A stretch of DNA of 15,465 bases from an uncultured Verrucomicrobiota bacterium (GCA_946615275.1 CAMOHV010000008.1:1-15465), one strand, 5' to 3'. Positions 7,620-14,528 are shown, numbered from the stretch's first letter. Program-made: numbers and translations. The notes: generated from the letters alone by a model not told the origin.

Positions 7620-7726
7620 AATCTCCTAATTTGCCTTATTCTCCTATTGCCTTATTCCTATTGTCATATTCTCCTACTTGTCCTACTCCTATTGTCCTAT
7701 TCTCCTACTTGTCCTACAGCCTCCTA
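7620..7726. repeat. TCCTATT/TCCTACT-type tandem repeat between the small membrane protein and LysM genes
   Basis: A run of TCCTATT, TCCTACT and related 7-9 base units on the plus strand; a perfect 20-base copy occurs at 7667-7686 and 7698-7717. Read on the minus (mRNA) strand the units are AGGAGAATAGGACAAT-like, so each contains a Shine-Dalgarno-like AGGAG or AGGA. With 7530-7590 it makes up nearly all of the 208-base gap 7516-7723; no convincing promoter or terminator hairpin was seen in the gap. Confidence 0.85.
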
Positions 7727-7951
7727 CAGAAACGCGAACAGCAGCCAGAGGGCGAAAATCACCACCGAGAAGCGAAGGAAGCGCATCTGGCGGCGGGCGA
7801 TGGCGGCGCGGGCGCTGGAGCCGGCGGCGGGGAGGCCGCCCTTGAGGCAGCGCCAGAGGGCGGAGCCGGGAGGAGCCTCTATGTTCCACGGCACCTCCTC
7901 AGACGTGTAGGAGTGGCGCTTCGTGACGAGTTCTGTGCGGATGTTGGGCAT
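7724..7951 (-). CDS. Small predicted tail-anchored membrane protein, unknown function
   Basis: I do not recognise this 75-residue protein. The first 55 residues are polar, with no family motif I know. The last 20 (MRFLRFSVVIFALWLLFAFL) form one hydrophobic segment preceded by Arg residues, so the N-terminus should be cytoplasmic. The start lies 4 bases after the lipoprotein gene's stop, with no clear Shine-Dalgarno, which suggests coupling to translation of that gene. The protein ends directly inside the hydrophobic segment, and its TAG stop is made by the first unit of the repeat array, so an originally longer C-terminus may have been cut short. Position, spacing and the hydrophobic tail support a real gene, but a chance ORF is possible. 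Confidence 0.55.
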   Translation of the reverse strand: MPNIRTELVTKRHSYTSEEVPWNIEAPPGSALWRCLKGGLPAAGSSARAAIARRQMRFLRFSVVIFALWLLFAFL

Positions 7952-7955
7952 GGCG

Positions 7956-9029
7956 TCAGGGGAGCGTGAGGACCTGTCCGGTGCGGACGCGTCCGTCGGT
8001 GGAGATTATCGCCTTGTTCGCCTCGCGGATGTGCCGCCACATGCGCGACGAGCCGTAGAAGCGCTCGGATATCTTGTAGAGGGTGTCGCCTTCCTGGACG
8101 GTGTAGGTGGACGGGCGCTGCTGGGCGGGTTCGCCTTTGGGTTTCTTCGAACCGCCGAAGAGGGAGTCAAGCTGATTGGGCTTCTTGGGAGCGTTGGGAT
8201 TGCGGGCAGAGGCCTGGGCTGCGGGGCGGGAGGCGTCGGCCTTCTCGTCGTTCGCGAGCTGCTGGCGGAGGCGCTTGACGTCGGCGGAGTTGCGGATGCG
8301 GTCGTCGACGGGGGTGGAGGCGGGGGCGGACTCGTCGTCGAGCAGCTCGGCGTCGGTGGGGTTGATGCGCTTGCGCTTCTCCTCGGCGTCCATCTTCTTG
8401 AGCTCTGCGAGGGCGGCGGCGGCCGTGTCGGGGGCGGCGCGGCCGTCGTCGGCGGTGAGCTTCTCGAGGAGGCGCTTCTTCATGTCGTTCTCGGCGGTGA
8501 CGCGCGCGAGGGCGCGGTTGGTGGCGGAGAACGCCGACTGCAGGCGCTTGAGCTGCTCCGCGAGCGCGTCGCGCTCGGAGACGAGCTTGAGGTTGTCCTT
8601 CTTGAGCTGCTCGGACGCGCTGCCGCCCACCTTGCGGATCACCTCGGCGGTGAGGAGGCGCTCGCAGAGCTTGAGGCGGTCGGTGGCGACGGTCGCCTTG
8701 TCCGAGGCGGGGCGGAGATCAAGGTACTCGCGGTAGTGGAAGATGGCGGAGACGTAGTCCTTGCGGTAGTCCTGCAGAAGCGTCGCGAGCTGGAAGTGCG
8801 CGGAGTAGGACTTCGGCTCCTGGCGCACCACGGCCTTGAAGCCGTTGATGGCGGGATCCACGCGGCCGGCCTGCAGGTCGTCCACGGCGTTGGAGTAGAG
8901 GCGCGTGGAGCGTTCGCGCTCCTCGATCTCGGAGAGGGTCTGGCCCCGCTCGCATCCAACTAGCGCGCAGAGGGCGGCCGCAAGGAGCGCGGTCGCGAGA
9001 ATGTGCGCATGGCTGTGGTTATGATTCAT
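7956..9029 (-). CDS. TPR/coiled-coil lipoprotein with C-terminal LysM domain
   Basis: Probable envelope lipoprotein that binds peptidoglycan; 357 residues. Seen: a signal peptide with lipobox LVGC (lipidated C26), a tetratricopeptide-like region (about 42-125, LYSNAVDDLQAGRVDPAINGF and following helices), a coiled coil (about 135-205), a charged linker, and a C-terminal LysM (YTVQEGDTLYKISERFYGSS...GQVLTLP). ATG 9029 is chosen because AGGAGG lies 6 bases upstream; the frame is open further, and a start at 9068 would give a more basic signal-peptide n-region but has no ribosome site. With ATG 9029 the n-region (MNHNHSHAH) has four His and no Lys/Arg, which is odd. It overlaps the scpB stop by 11 bases. 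CpoB-like or division-related scaffolds are possible relatives, not shown. Confidence 0.87.
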   Translation of the reverse strand: MNHNHSHAHILATALLAAALCALVGCERGQTLSEIEERERSTRLYSNAVDDLQAGRVDPAINGFKAVVRQEPKSYSAHFQLATLLQDYRKDYVSAIFHYREYLDLRPASDKATVATDRLKLCERLLTAEVIRKVGGSASEQLKKDNLKLVSERDALAEQLKRLQSAFSATNRALARVTAENDMKKRLLEKLTADDGRAAPDTAAAALAELKKMDAEEKRKRINPTDAELLDDESAPASTPVDDRIRNSADVKRLRQQLANDEKADASRPAAQASARNPNAPKKPNQLDSLFGGSKKPKGEPAQQRPSTYTVQEGDTLYKISERFYGSSRMWRHIREANKAIISTDGRVRTGQVLTLP

Positions 9030-9948
9030 CGTCGTCCTCCTCGTCGTCAAGTTCTTCTTCAGCTTCATCGTCATCAAGATCGTCGTCGTCATCATCGTCG
9101 AATTCGTCGGGGGTGTCGTCGATGAAGAAATCATCGTCGTCTTCGGCGGCGGCGGCGCCGCCGGGGGGGGCGGCGTCATCGGAGCCATCGGAGGCCGAGG
9201 GGCTGTTCGCCGGCGATTCCGAATTCTCAACTTTCGATTCTCCGTTCTCGATTCCGCCGCCTTTTGCGGCGGCCTCTTCGGCGGCCTGCTCGAGCTCCGT
9301 CTTCTCCTGGACGGGCTTCTTGTAGGCGGCGGCGCGTGCCCTGGGATCTGCGCGCTGGAGAGTGGGGTCGATCGCGTTCAGATCGCCGAGGGAGGAGAGG
9401 CCGAAATGCTCGAGGAAGAACGGGGTGGTGCCGTATAGGAACGGGTGGCCGGGCAGCTCGGACTTGCCGACGAGGCGGACGAGCTGCAGGTCCACGAGCG
9501 TCTTCATGATCGTATCGACGGCCACGCCGCGGATCTGCTCCACCTCGGCCTTGGTGATGGGCTGGCGGTAGGCGACGATGGCGAGCGTCTCCAGCGAGGC
9601 GCGGGAGAGGCGGCTGGGTTTGTCGAGCTTCAGTAGCGCGCGCACGTAGCGTCCGCAGGATGGGGCGGTCTGGAGGCGGTATGTGCCGCCGGTGCAGACG
9701 AGGTGGAAGCCTACTCCGGAGCGCTCGAGCTCCTTTTCGAGGCCGTGGATGGCGGCGTCGATCTCGCGGGCGGTGCAGCTCTGGTAGACGCCCATGACGT
9801 CGGTGTTGTCCCCTTCCTCGGGTGCGACGGACCGCACGCACTCGCGTATGTCGGCGGCGGTGAGCGGCGTCTCGCTCGCGAAGAGCAGCGCGCCCACGAT
9901 CTCCTGGAGGGAGCGCGGCAGAGGAACTTTTATGTCGTCAGTACTCAT
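9019..9948 (-). CDS. scpB: Segregation and condensation protein B, with long acidic C-terminal tail
   Basis: Kite subunit of the SMC-ScpA-ScpB condensin, which compacts and separates chromosomes. The family core occupies residues 1-229: LQEIVGALLFASETPLTAADI at the start, SRASLETLAIVAYRQPITKAEVEQIRG (about 115-141) with VDTIMKTLVDLQLVRLVG following, and PGHPFLYGTTPFFLEHFGL (about 166-184). The last 80 residues are extra: a repeat-derived piece (IENGESKVENSES), a Ser/Ala/Pro linker, then an Asp/Glu tail including seven Asp in a row. Typical ScpB is about 180-220 residues; this has 309. ATG 9948 starts the family-like region and overlaps the scpA stop by 11 bases; the open frame extends upstream to 10020 but only as scpA shadow. 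Confidence 0.95.
   Translation of the reverse strand: MSTDDIKVPLPRSLQEIVGALLFASETPLTAADIRECVRSVAPEEGDNTDVMGVYQSCTAREIDAAIHGLEKELERSGVGFHLVCTGGTYRLQTAPSCGRYVRALLKLDKPSRLSRASLETLAIVAYRQPITKAEVEQIRGVAVDTIMKTLVDLQLVRLVGKSELPGHPFLYGTTPFFLEHFGLSSLGDLNAIDPTLQRADPRARAAAYKKPVQEKTELEQAAEEAAAKGGGIENGESKVENSESPANSPSASDGSDDAAPPGGAAAAEDDDDFFIDDTPDEFDDDDDDDLDDDEAEEELDDEEDDDES
9036..9041 (-). promoter_or_regulatory. Shine-Dalgarno AGGAGG inside the scpB acidic tail
   Basis: A perfect AGGAGG, 6 bases before ATG 9029, is formed by the Glu-Glu-Asp codons near the end of scpB. It decides the lipoprotein start and suggests translational coupling with scpB. Confidence 0.75.
9214..9260. repeat. Intragenic degenerate repeat in the scpB tail
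   Basis: On the coding (minus) strand this reads GGAATC-GAGAACG-GAGAATC-GAAAGTT-GAGAATTC-GGAATC, a diverged purine-rich heptamer series. It is in the opposite orientation to those in hemB and the efflux genes relative to the coding strand, and encodes IENGESKVENSES at the junction between the ScpB core and the acidic tail. Confidence 0.65.
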
Positions 9949-10735
9949 CGGGGGCCTCAAGTGGTGTGTCGTCGGGCGTCTCCTTCGAGGGGAGGACGGT
10001 GATCTCATGGAACGCCTCATTCTGGTAGACTATTATCCGGTGCTGGCGCAGCAGCTCGAGGAGGGCGAGGAAGGTGACGATCACCTCGCCGCGCGGCGAG
10101 CGCTCTGTGAAGAGGCGCGAGAACGCGACCTGCCCGTCCTGGCGGGCGCGAGTCATGATGAGGTCCATCTTCTCGGGGACGCTGAAGCGGATGCCCTTCA
10201 ATTCGCCTGTGGGGACCTCGGCCGCGCGGGCGAGCACCTCCTGGAAGGCGGTGAGCAGGTCGTAGAGGTCGTATGAGGCGAGGGCGCCGGCGGCGTCGGA
10301 GGCGGTCTTCTCGAACTTGGGGCGTCCGCCGCCGTAGTCGAACGACTCCGACTTCAGGAGCTCGAACTCGGAGAGGCGCCCGGCGGCGTCCTTGAACTTC
10401 TTGTACTCGATGAGCTGGCGCACGAGGTCGAGGCGCGGATCCACCCACTCCTCCTCGGCGGCGTCCTCGGCCGTGCGGCGCGTCACGGGCAGAAGCATGC
10501 GGCTCTTGATGACCATGAGCGTCGCGGCCATCACTATGAACTCACCGGCCACGTCGAGGTTGCACTGGCGCATCAGCTCGAGGTAGTGCATGTACTGCTC
10601 GGCGATGCGGTCGATGGGGATGTTGTATATGTCCAGCTCCTCGCGGCGGATAAGGTACAGCAGGAGATCGAGCGGGCCTTCGAACACGTCGAGGTCCACC
10701 TTGTAGTCTTCTGCAAATAGCTCCGCCTGGGACAT
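9938..10735 (-). CDS. scpA: Segregation and condensation protein A (kleisin)
   Basis: Kleisin subunit that bridges SMC heads and binds ScpB. The 265 residues are a normal length. Seen: the N-terminal SMC-binding motif VFEGPLDLLLYLIRREELDI (residues 17-36), the hallmark ATLMVIKSRMLLP (about 71-83), and a C-terminal winged-helix segment (GEVIVTFLALLELLRQHRI and QNEAFHEITV, about 214-248). ATG 10735 begins the family-like sequence. The frame is open far upstream through the gap and antisense-like across trpS (to 11488), but that extension has no family character. No Shine-Dalgarno is present: a GTTGAAAG octamer array (minus strand CTTTCAAC) runs right up to the start codon. It overlaps scpB by 11 bases. 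Confidence 0.95.
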   Translation of the reverse strand: MSQAELFAEDYKVDLDVFEGPLDLLLYLIRREELDIYNIPIDRIAEQYMHYLELMRQCNLDVAGEFIVMAATLMVIKSRMLLPVTRRTAEDAAEEEWVDPRLDLVRQLIEYKKFKDAAGRLSEFELLKSESFDYGGGRPKFEKTASDAAGALASYDLYDLLTAFQEVLARAAEVPTGELKGIRFSVPEKMDLIMTRARQDGQVAFSRLFTERSPRGEVIVTFLALLELLRQHRIIVYQNEAFHEITVLPSKETPDDTPLEAPDEY

Positions 10736-10738
10736 GGA

Positions 10739-10774
10739 GTTGAAAGGTTGAAAAGTTGAAAGGTTGAAAGGTTG
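10739..10774. repeat. GTTGAAAG octamer tandem array, followed by G-runs, between trpS and scpA
   Basis: Four tandem octamers (GTTGAAAG, GTTGAAAA, GTTGAAAG, GTTGAAAG) plus a partial unit on the plus strand. They are followed by a G9-A-G6 tract (10779-10794) that reaches the trpS stop codon. The array and the G tract fill the trpS-scpA gap and stand where the scpA ribosome site should be. Confidence 0.92.
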
Positions 10775-10794
10775 TGGTGGGGGGGGGAGGGGGG

Positions 10795-11754
10795 CTAGAG
10801 GCCGACGGCGGAGCGGACGCGGTCCATCGTCTTGGCGGCCTCGGCGCGGGCGCGCGCCGCTCCGGCCTTGAGGACGTCCTCCACGTAGGACGGGTCGGAC
10901 GCGAGCTTCTCGCGTCTTTCGCGGAACGGCGCGAACGTGCGCTCGTAGATCGCGAAGAGCTCCTTCTTGGCGTGTCCGTAGCCGTAGTTGCCGGCGCGGA
11001 ACTTCGCGGCCATCTCGGCGGCCTCCTCGGGGGTGGCGAAGAGCTTGTACAGCTCGTAGATCGAGTTGCCCTCGGGCTCCTTGGGGGCCTCCATCGGAGT
11101 GGAGTCGGTGACGATGCCCATGATCTTCTTCTTGATGGACTTGAGGTCCTCGAAGAGCTGGATGGTGTTGTTGTAGCTCTTCGACATCTTCTGGCCGTCG
11201 GTGCCGGGGATGGTGGCGACGGTGTCGGGGATGTAGGCGTCGGGGATCTTGAAGCACTCGCCGTATGCGTTGTTGAACTTGATCGCGATGTCGCGCGTCA
11301 CCTCGAGGTGCTGCTTCTGGTCCTTGCCTACGGGGACGAGGTCGCTCTGCATGATGAGGATGTCGGCGGCCATGAGGACGGGGTAGGCGAAGAGGCCGTG
11401 CGTGGCGTCCATGCCGTGCGCAAGCTTGTCCTTGTAGCTGTGGCAGCGCTCGAGGAGGCCCATGGGGGTGACGCACGAGAGGAACCACGCGAGCTCCTGG
11501 ACCTCGGGGACGTCGCTCTGTCGGTAGAAGACGGTCCGATCGGGGTCGAGTCCGCAGGCGAGCCAGTCGAGGGCCACGTCGCGCGTGGCCTCCTTGAGGC
11601 GCGCGCCCTCGCGCACGGTGGTCATCGCGTGGTAGTTGGCGATGAAGAGGAACGCTTCGCCCTTTTCCTGCAGGGCGAAGGCGTTGCGCATTGCGCCGAA
11701 GTAGTTGCCCCAGTGGAGTTTCCCCGAGGGCTGTATGCCGGTTAGAATCCGCAT
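10795..11754 (-). CDS. trpS: Tryptophanyl-tRNA synthetase
   Basis: Class I aminoacyl-tRNA synthetase that charges tRNA-Trp; cytoplasmic. The 319 residues fit the short bacterial form. Seen: the HIGH-type signature PSGKLHWGNYFG (9-20), the KMSKS loop (189-193, followed by YNNTI), GTDGQKMSKS context and family blocks such as PVGKDQKQHLEVTRD and CHSYKDK. ATG 11754 has AGGAG about 10 bases upstream (11765-11769). It is the first gene after a sigma70-type promoter and is probably the head of the operon. The predicted leader is only about 23 bases, too short for a T-box or attenuator. Confidence 0.97.
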   Translation of the reverse strand: MRILTGIQPSGKLHWGNYFGAMRNAFALQEKGEAFLFIANYHAMTTVREGARLKEATRDVALDWLACGLDPDRTVFYRQSDVPEVQELAWFLSCVTPMGLLERCHSYKDKLAHGMDATHGLFAYPVLMAADILIMQSDLVPVGKDQKQHLEVTRDIAIKFNNAYGECFKIPDAYIPDTVATIPGTDGQKMSKSYNNTIQLFEDLKSIKKKIMGIVTDSTPMEAPKEPEGNSIYELYKLFATPEEAAEMAAKFRAGNYGYGHAKKELFAIYERTFAPFRERREKLASDPSYVEDVLKAGAARARAEAAKTMDRVRSAVGL

Positions 11755-11783
11755 GTTCTATGCTCTCCTAGAATGTAAGGGGT

Positions 11784-11812
11784 ATTTTAGCGCATTTCTG
11801 CGCGAGATTCAA
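11784..11812 (-). promoter_or_regulatory. Sigma70-type promoter for trpS and the minus-strand operon
   Basis: On the minus strand, -35 TTGAAT (11807-11812), a 17-base spacer and -10 TAAAAT (11784-11789). Transcription should start near 11777, giving a leader of about 23 bases that contains the AGGAG site for trpS. The motif match and spacing are seen; activity is inferred. Confidence 0.7.
11790..11803. promoter_or_regulatory. Inverted repeat in the trpS promoter spacer, possible operator
   Basis: GCGCA-TTTC-TGCGC, perfect 5-base arms with a 4-base loop, sits exactly between the -10 and -35 boxes of the trpS promoter. A repressor site is possible; a chance palindrome in GC-rich DNA is also possible. 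Confidence 0.35.
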
Positions 11813-11829
11813 GGCGATAACTTCACGAA

Positions 11830-11858
11830 TGGACATATCGGCGAACATAGGGTATAAT
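11830..11858 (+). promoter_or_regulatory. Sigma70-type promoter for the GH123-like gene, predicting a leaderless mRNA
   Basis: -35 TGGACA (11830-11835), a 17-base spacer and a perfect -10 TATAAT (11853-11858). Only 6 bases separate the -10 box from ATG 11865, so the expected transcription start is at or beside the A of the start codon. No Shine-Dalgarno is present, which is consistent with a leaderless transcript. Confidence 0.75.
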
Positions 11859-11864
11859 GTCCGC

Positions 11865-14528
11865 ATGAAAAATTCTCTTCTCTCTTCAGCGATCCTCGCC
11901 GCGGCGACGTCGGCGCTCTCCGCCGCGCCGCTCTTCGAGACGCCCTTCTCCGTCACCGGGACGGACGGCGAGAACGAACGGAAGCTCTCGGGGCCAGTGG
12001 AGCTGGAGCCGGGCGCGCGCTACATGTTCTCTTTCACGGCGCGGCGTGACGGCAGCGGCTCCGGAACCGTCGTGACAGGCCCCGGATGCGCGAACGTGGA
12101 CTGGTACATCTCAGACCCCGTCCCGGCCCCTCGCCAGTTCGTGTTCCGCGTCCCGGAGGGGAAGTCGCCGCGCCGCGAGAAGTTCCATCTCGGCGGATGG
12201 CACATGACCGGAAAGATCGTGTTCGAGGACGCCTCCGTGCGCCCCGTGAAGGCCGTGTGGGGCAGAAACGGCGAATTCGAGCTTGGCCACGGCGAAGAGC
12301 TCGACGGCAACAGCTACTCATTCACGACCATGCTCGGGAGTGCGGCCCGCAACGATTCGCGTCCGCTCGCCGCGCACACGATGGGCTTCAACTCCGACAG
12401 ATGGTGCGCCTGGGGCGGCGGCCACGCGACATACCGCCATACGGTTGGCCGGCGCAGGCTGCTCTCCGGCAAGGCCACATTCCGCTGCGGCTGGCACTCC
12501 GCCGGCGGCGCATGCATCGAAGCGCGCGCAGAGGGCGGCGAATGGACCGAGCTGGGCTCCGTGACGAACACCGGCCCATACGAGTTCGCCCTGCCCCCCT
12601 CGCTCTTCCCCGCGCGGTGCGTCGAGGTGCGCGCGCGAGGCCTCGCCAAATGCTCGCTGCAGCTCCACTCCTACACCTTCGAGGCTCGCTTCGACGGCGC
12701 CCCCGCGCATGCCTTCGGCTCCACGCGCTACGTGGACGCCGCCACCGGCGACCTTCTCGTGCACCTCCGCGCCCCAACGTTCTACGACGAAGACTACGGC
12801 GAGCGCATCTCCGAGTCAGGCGGCATGACGCTCTGGCGCGCCTCACCCGCGCGCAAGGTGCCGCTCACGAGGCGCGCGCCGGACGCCCAGGCCCCCGCGG
12901 GCGAAGGCATCGCGATCTGCACGGCCGCGAACGAGGCGGAGTCCGCCCAGCTTGTCGTCTCGCCGCAGAAGGCGCTCGAAGGCGTCAGCGTCTCCGTGGC
13001 GGGCGACCTCGTCTCCGCCGACGGCGCGCGCATCGCCGCTGCCGCCGCGGACATCCGCAAGGTCGGATACGTGAAGATCGAACAGCCCACCGACGGCACA
13101 GGATGCCGCGCCCAATGGCCCGACCCCCTTCTGCCGCAGCCGCCCGAAGGCTGCGCGATCCCCGCCGGCATGAACCAGCCCTTCCGCATCCGCGTGAAGC
13201 CGCCCAAGGGCACCCCCAAGGGCATCTACCGCGGAACCCTCCAGGTGCGCCACTCCGGCGGCGCGCTGGACGTCCCGATATCCGTCGAGGTGTTCGGCTT
13301 CGAGCTGCCTGACACCATGACGTGCGAGACCGCGTTCGGCTTCTCGTTCCCGGGCGTATGCCGCTACCACGGCCTCAAGACCGACGCGCAACGCGAGGAG
13401 CTACTGGACAAATACCTCTCCCTTCTCTCGGCGAACCACATCTCCCCCTACAACCCCGCCCCCCTCGCGCCGTGGCGCGTCTCGTGGAAGGGCGTCAAGG
13501 AGGATCCGTCCGCCGCAGTGCCCGTCTTCGACTGGGCCAAGTGGGACGCCGCCATGGAAAAGGCTTTCAGCCACTACCACTTCAACACCTTCATGATCAG
13601 TGTCGCAGGCCTCGGCGGCGGAACCTTCCACTCGCGCATCGAACCCTCCATCGCCGGCATCCCCGCCACGAACGCCGCCTACCACGCCATGATGGCCAAG
13701 TACCTCGGCGCCATCGAGGCCCACCTAAAGGAGAAAGGCTGGATCGACAAGGGCTACGTCTACTGGTTCGACGAACCAGCCCCCCGCGACTACGACTTCG
13801 TGAAGAACGGATTCGCCACGCTCAAGCGCCACGCCCCATCCCTGCGGCGCATGCTCACAGAACAGCCCGAGAAGGAGCTGATCGGCCACCCCAACCTCTG
13901 GTGCCCGCTCACGCCCAACCTCCACACCGCCAGCGAAAAGGCCTGCCGCGACGCGGGCGACAACTTCTGGTGGTACGTCTGCTGCGGTCCCAAGGCCCCA
14001 TACGTCACGGAGTTCATCGACCACCCAGGCGTCGAGATGCGGCTCTGGTCGTGGCAGACCTGGAAGGAGGACGTCCACGGCCTCCTCATCTGGGCCACGA
14101 CATACTGGACCAGCTCCGCCGCCTACCCCGACTTCCCGCAGAACCCATACGAGGACCCGATGAGCTGGGTGAGCGGCTACTCCACCAAGCGCGGCACAAA
14201 GTCCGCCTGGGGCAACGGCGACGGCCGTCTGATCTATCCGCCCCCGGCGGCGGCGGACGGGCGCCCCAAAGCGCCGGTGATGGACGCCCCCGTCCCCTCC
14301 ATCCGCCTCGAGATGCTCGGCGACGGCATCGAGGACTACGAGTATTTCGCCATGCTCAAACGCCTCCTCCCGCGCGCTTCCGCCGCCGACCGCGAGCTCC
14401 TCTCCCCCCTCCTCTCCGTCCCCGAATCCGTCACGAAGACGATGACGGACTTCTCGATCGACCCATCCCACCTCGAGGCCCACCGCGTGAAACTCGCCCG
14501 CGCCATCGAAAAGCTCTCCCGCAGATGA
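11865..14528 (+). CDS. Secreted DUF4091 / GH123-like glycoside hydrolase
   Basis: Probable exported glycosidase; known GH123 enzymes are N-acetyl-beta-galactosaminidases acting by substrate-assisted catalysis, but this substrate is not established. The protein has 887 residues. Seen: a signal peptide (MKNSLLSSAILAAATSALSA, cleavage near 20), an unrecognised beta-rich region (about 21-340), the GH123 accessory beta-sandwich (about 340-485, with NEAESAQLVV at 356 on, WPDPLLP, IPAGMNQPFRIRVKPPKG and GIYRGTLQV), and a catalytic domain (about 490-880) with the Asp-Glu pair D636-E637 in YWFDEPAPRDYDF and the family-typical GDGIEDYEYF (819-828). The frame is open 12 codons further upstream, but that stretch is the promoter, and ATG 11865 starts the signal peptide. 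The stop overlaps queA as ATGA. Confidence 0.9.
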   Translation: MKNSLLSSAILAAATSALSAAPLFETPFSVTGTDGENERKLSGPVELEPGARYMFSFTARRDGSGSGTVVTGPGCANVDWYISDPVPAPRQFVFRVPEGKSPRREKFHLGGWHMTGKIVFEDASVRPVKAVWGRNGEFELGHGEELDGNSYSFTTMLGSAARNDSRPLAAHTMGFNSDRWCAWGGGHATYRHTVGRRRLLSGKATFRCGWHSAGGACIEARAEGGEWTELGSVTNTGPYEFALPPSLFPARCVEVRARGLAKCSLQLHSYTFEARFDGAPAHAFGSTRYVDAATGDLLVHLRAPTFYDEDYGERISESGGMTLWRASPARKVPLTRRAPDAQAPAGEGIAICTAANEAESAQLVVSPQKALEGVSVSVAGDLVSADGARIAAAAADIRKVGYVKIEQPTDGTGCRAQWPDPLLPQPPEGCAIPAGMNQPFRIRVKPPKGTPKGIYRGTLQVRHSGGALDVPISVEVFGFELPDTMTCETAFGFSFPGVCRYHGLKTDAQREELLDKYLSLLSANHISPYNPAPLAPWRVSWKGVKEDPSAAVPVFDWAKWDAAMEKAFSHYHFNTFMISVAGLGGGTFHSRIEPSIAGIPATNAAYHAMMAKYLGAIEAHLKEKGWIDKGYVYWFDEPAPRDYDFVKNGFATLKRHAPSLRRMLTEQPEKELIGHPNLWCPLTPNLHTASEKACRDAGDNFWWYVCCGPKAPYVTEFIDHPGVEMRLWSWQTWKEDVHGLLIWATTYWTSSAAYPDFPQNPYEDPMSWVSGYSTKRGTKSAWGNGDGRLIYPPPAAADGRPKAPVMDAPVPSIRLEMLGDGIEDYEYFAMLKRLLPRASAADRELLSPLLSVPESVTKTMTDFSIDPSHLEAHRVKLARAIEKLSRR

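Noticed and set aside
7530..7726. CRISPR array
   Set aside because: Units are 7-17 bases with no spacers of regular length, and no cas genes are present.
9030..9230. N-terminal extension of the TPR/LysM lipoprotein
   Set aside because: It is a shifted reading of the scpB acidic tail; signal peptide and lipobox follow ATG 9029, which has AGGAGG 6 bases upstream.
9949..10020. N-terminal extension of ScpB
   Set aside because: The sequence is an shifted-frame reading of the scpA end; MSTDDIKVPLPRSLQEI at 9948 is the family-like start with the operon overlap.
10736..11488. N-terminal extension of ScpA in the same open frame
   Set aside because: It overlaps trpS in another frame and is Arg/Pro/His-rich; family similarity begins at ATG 10735.
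11829..11864. Upstream ATG for the GH123-like gene
   Set aside because: These 12 codons contain the -35 and -10 boxes and would bury the signal peptide.
11768..11956. 62-codon minus-strand frame across the divergent gap
   Set aside because: It would cover the promoters of both neighbours and run antisense to the glycosidase signal peptide; no ribosome site or motif was seen.
12086..13312. 408-codon plus-strand frame
   Set aside because: Arg-rich shifted shadow of the GH123-like gene.
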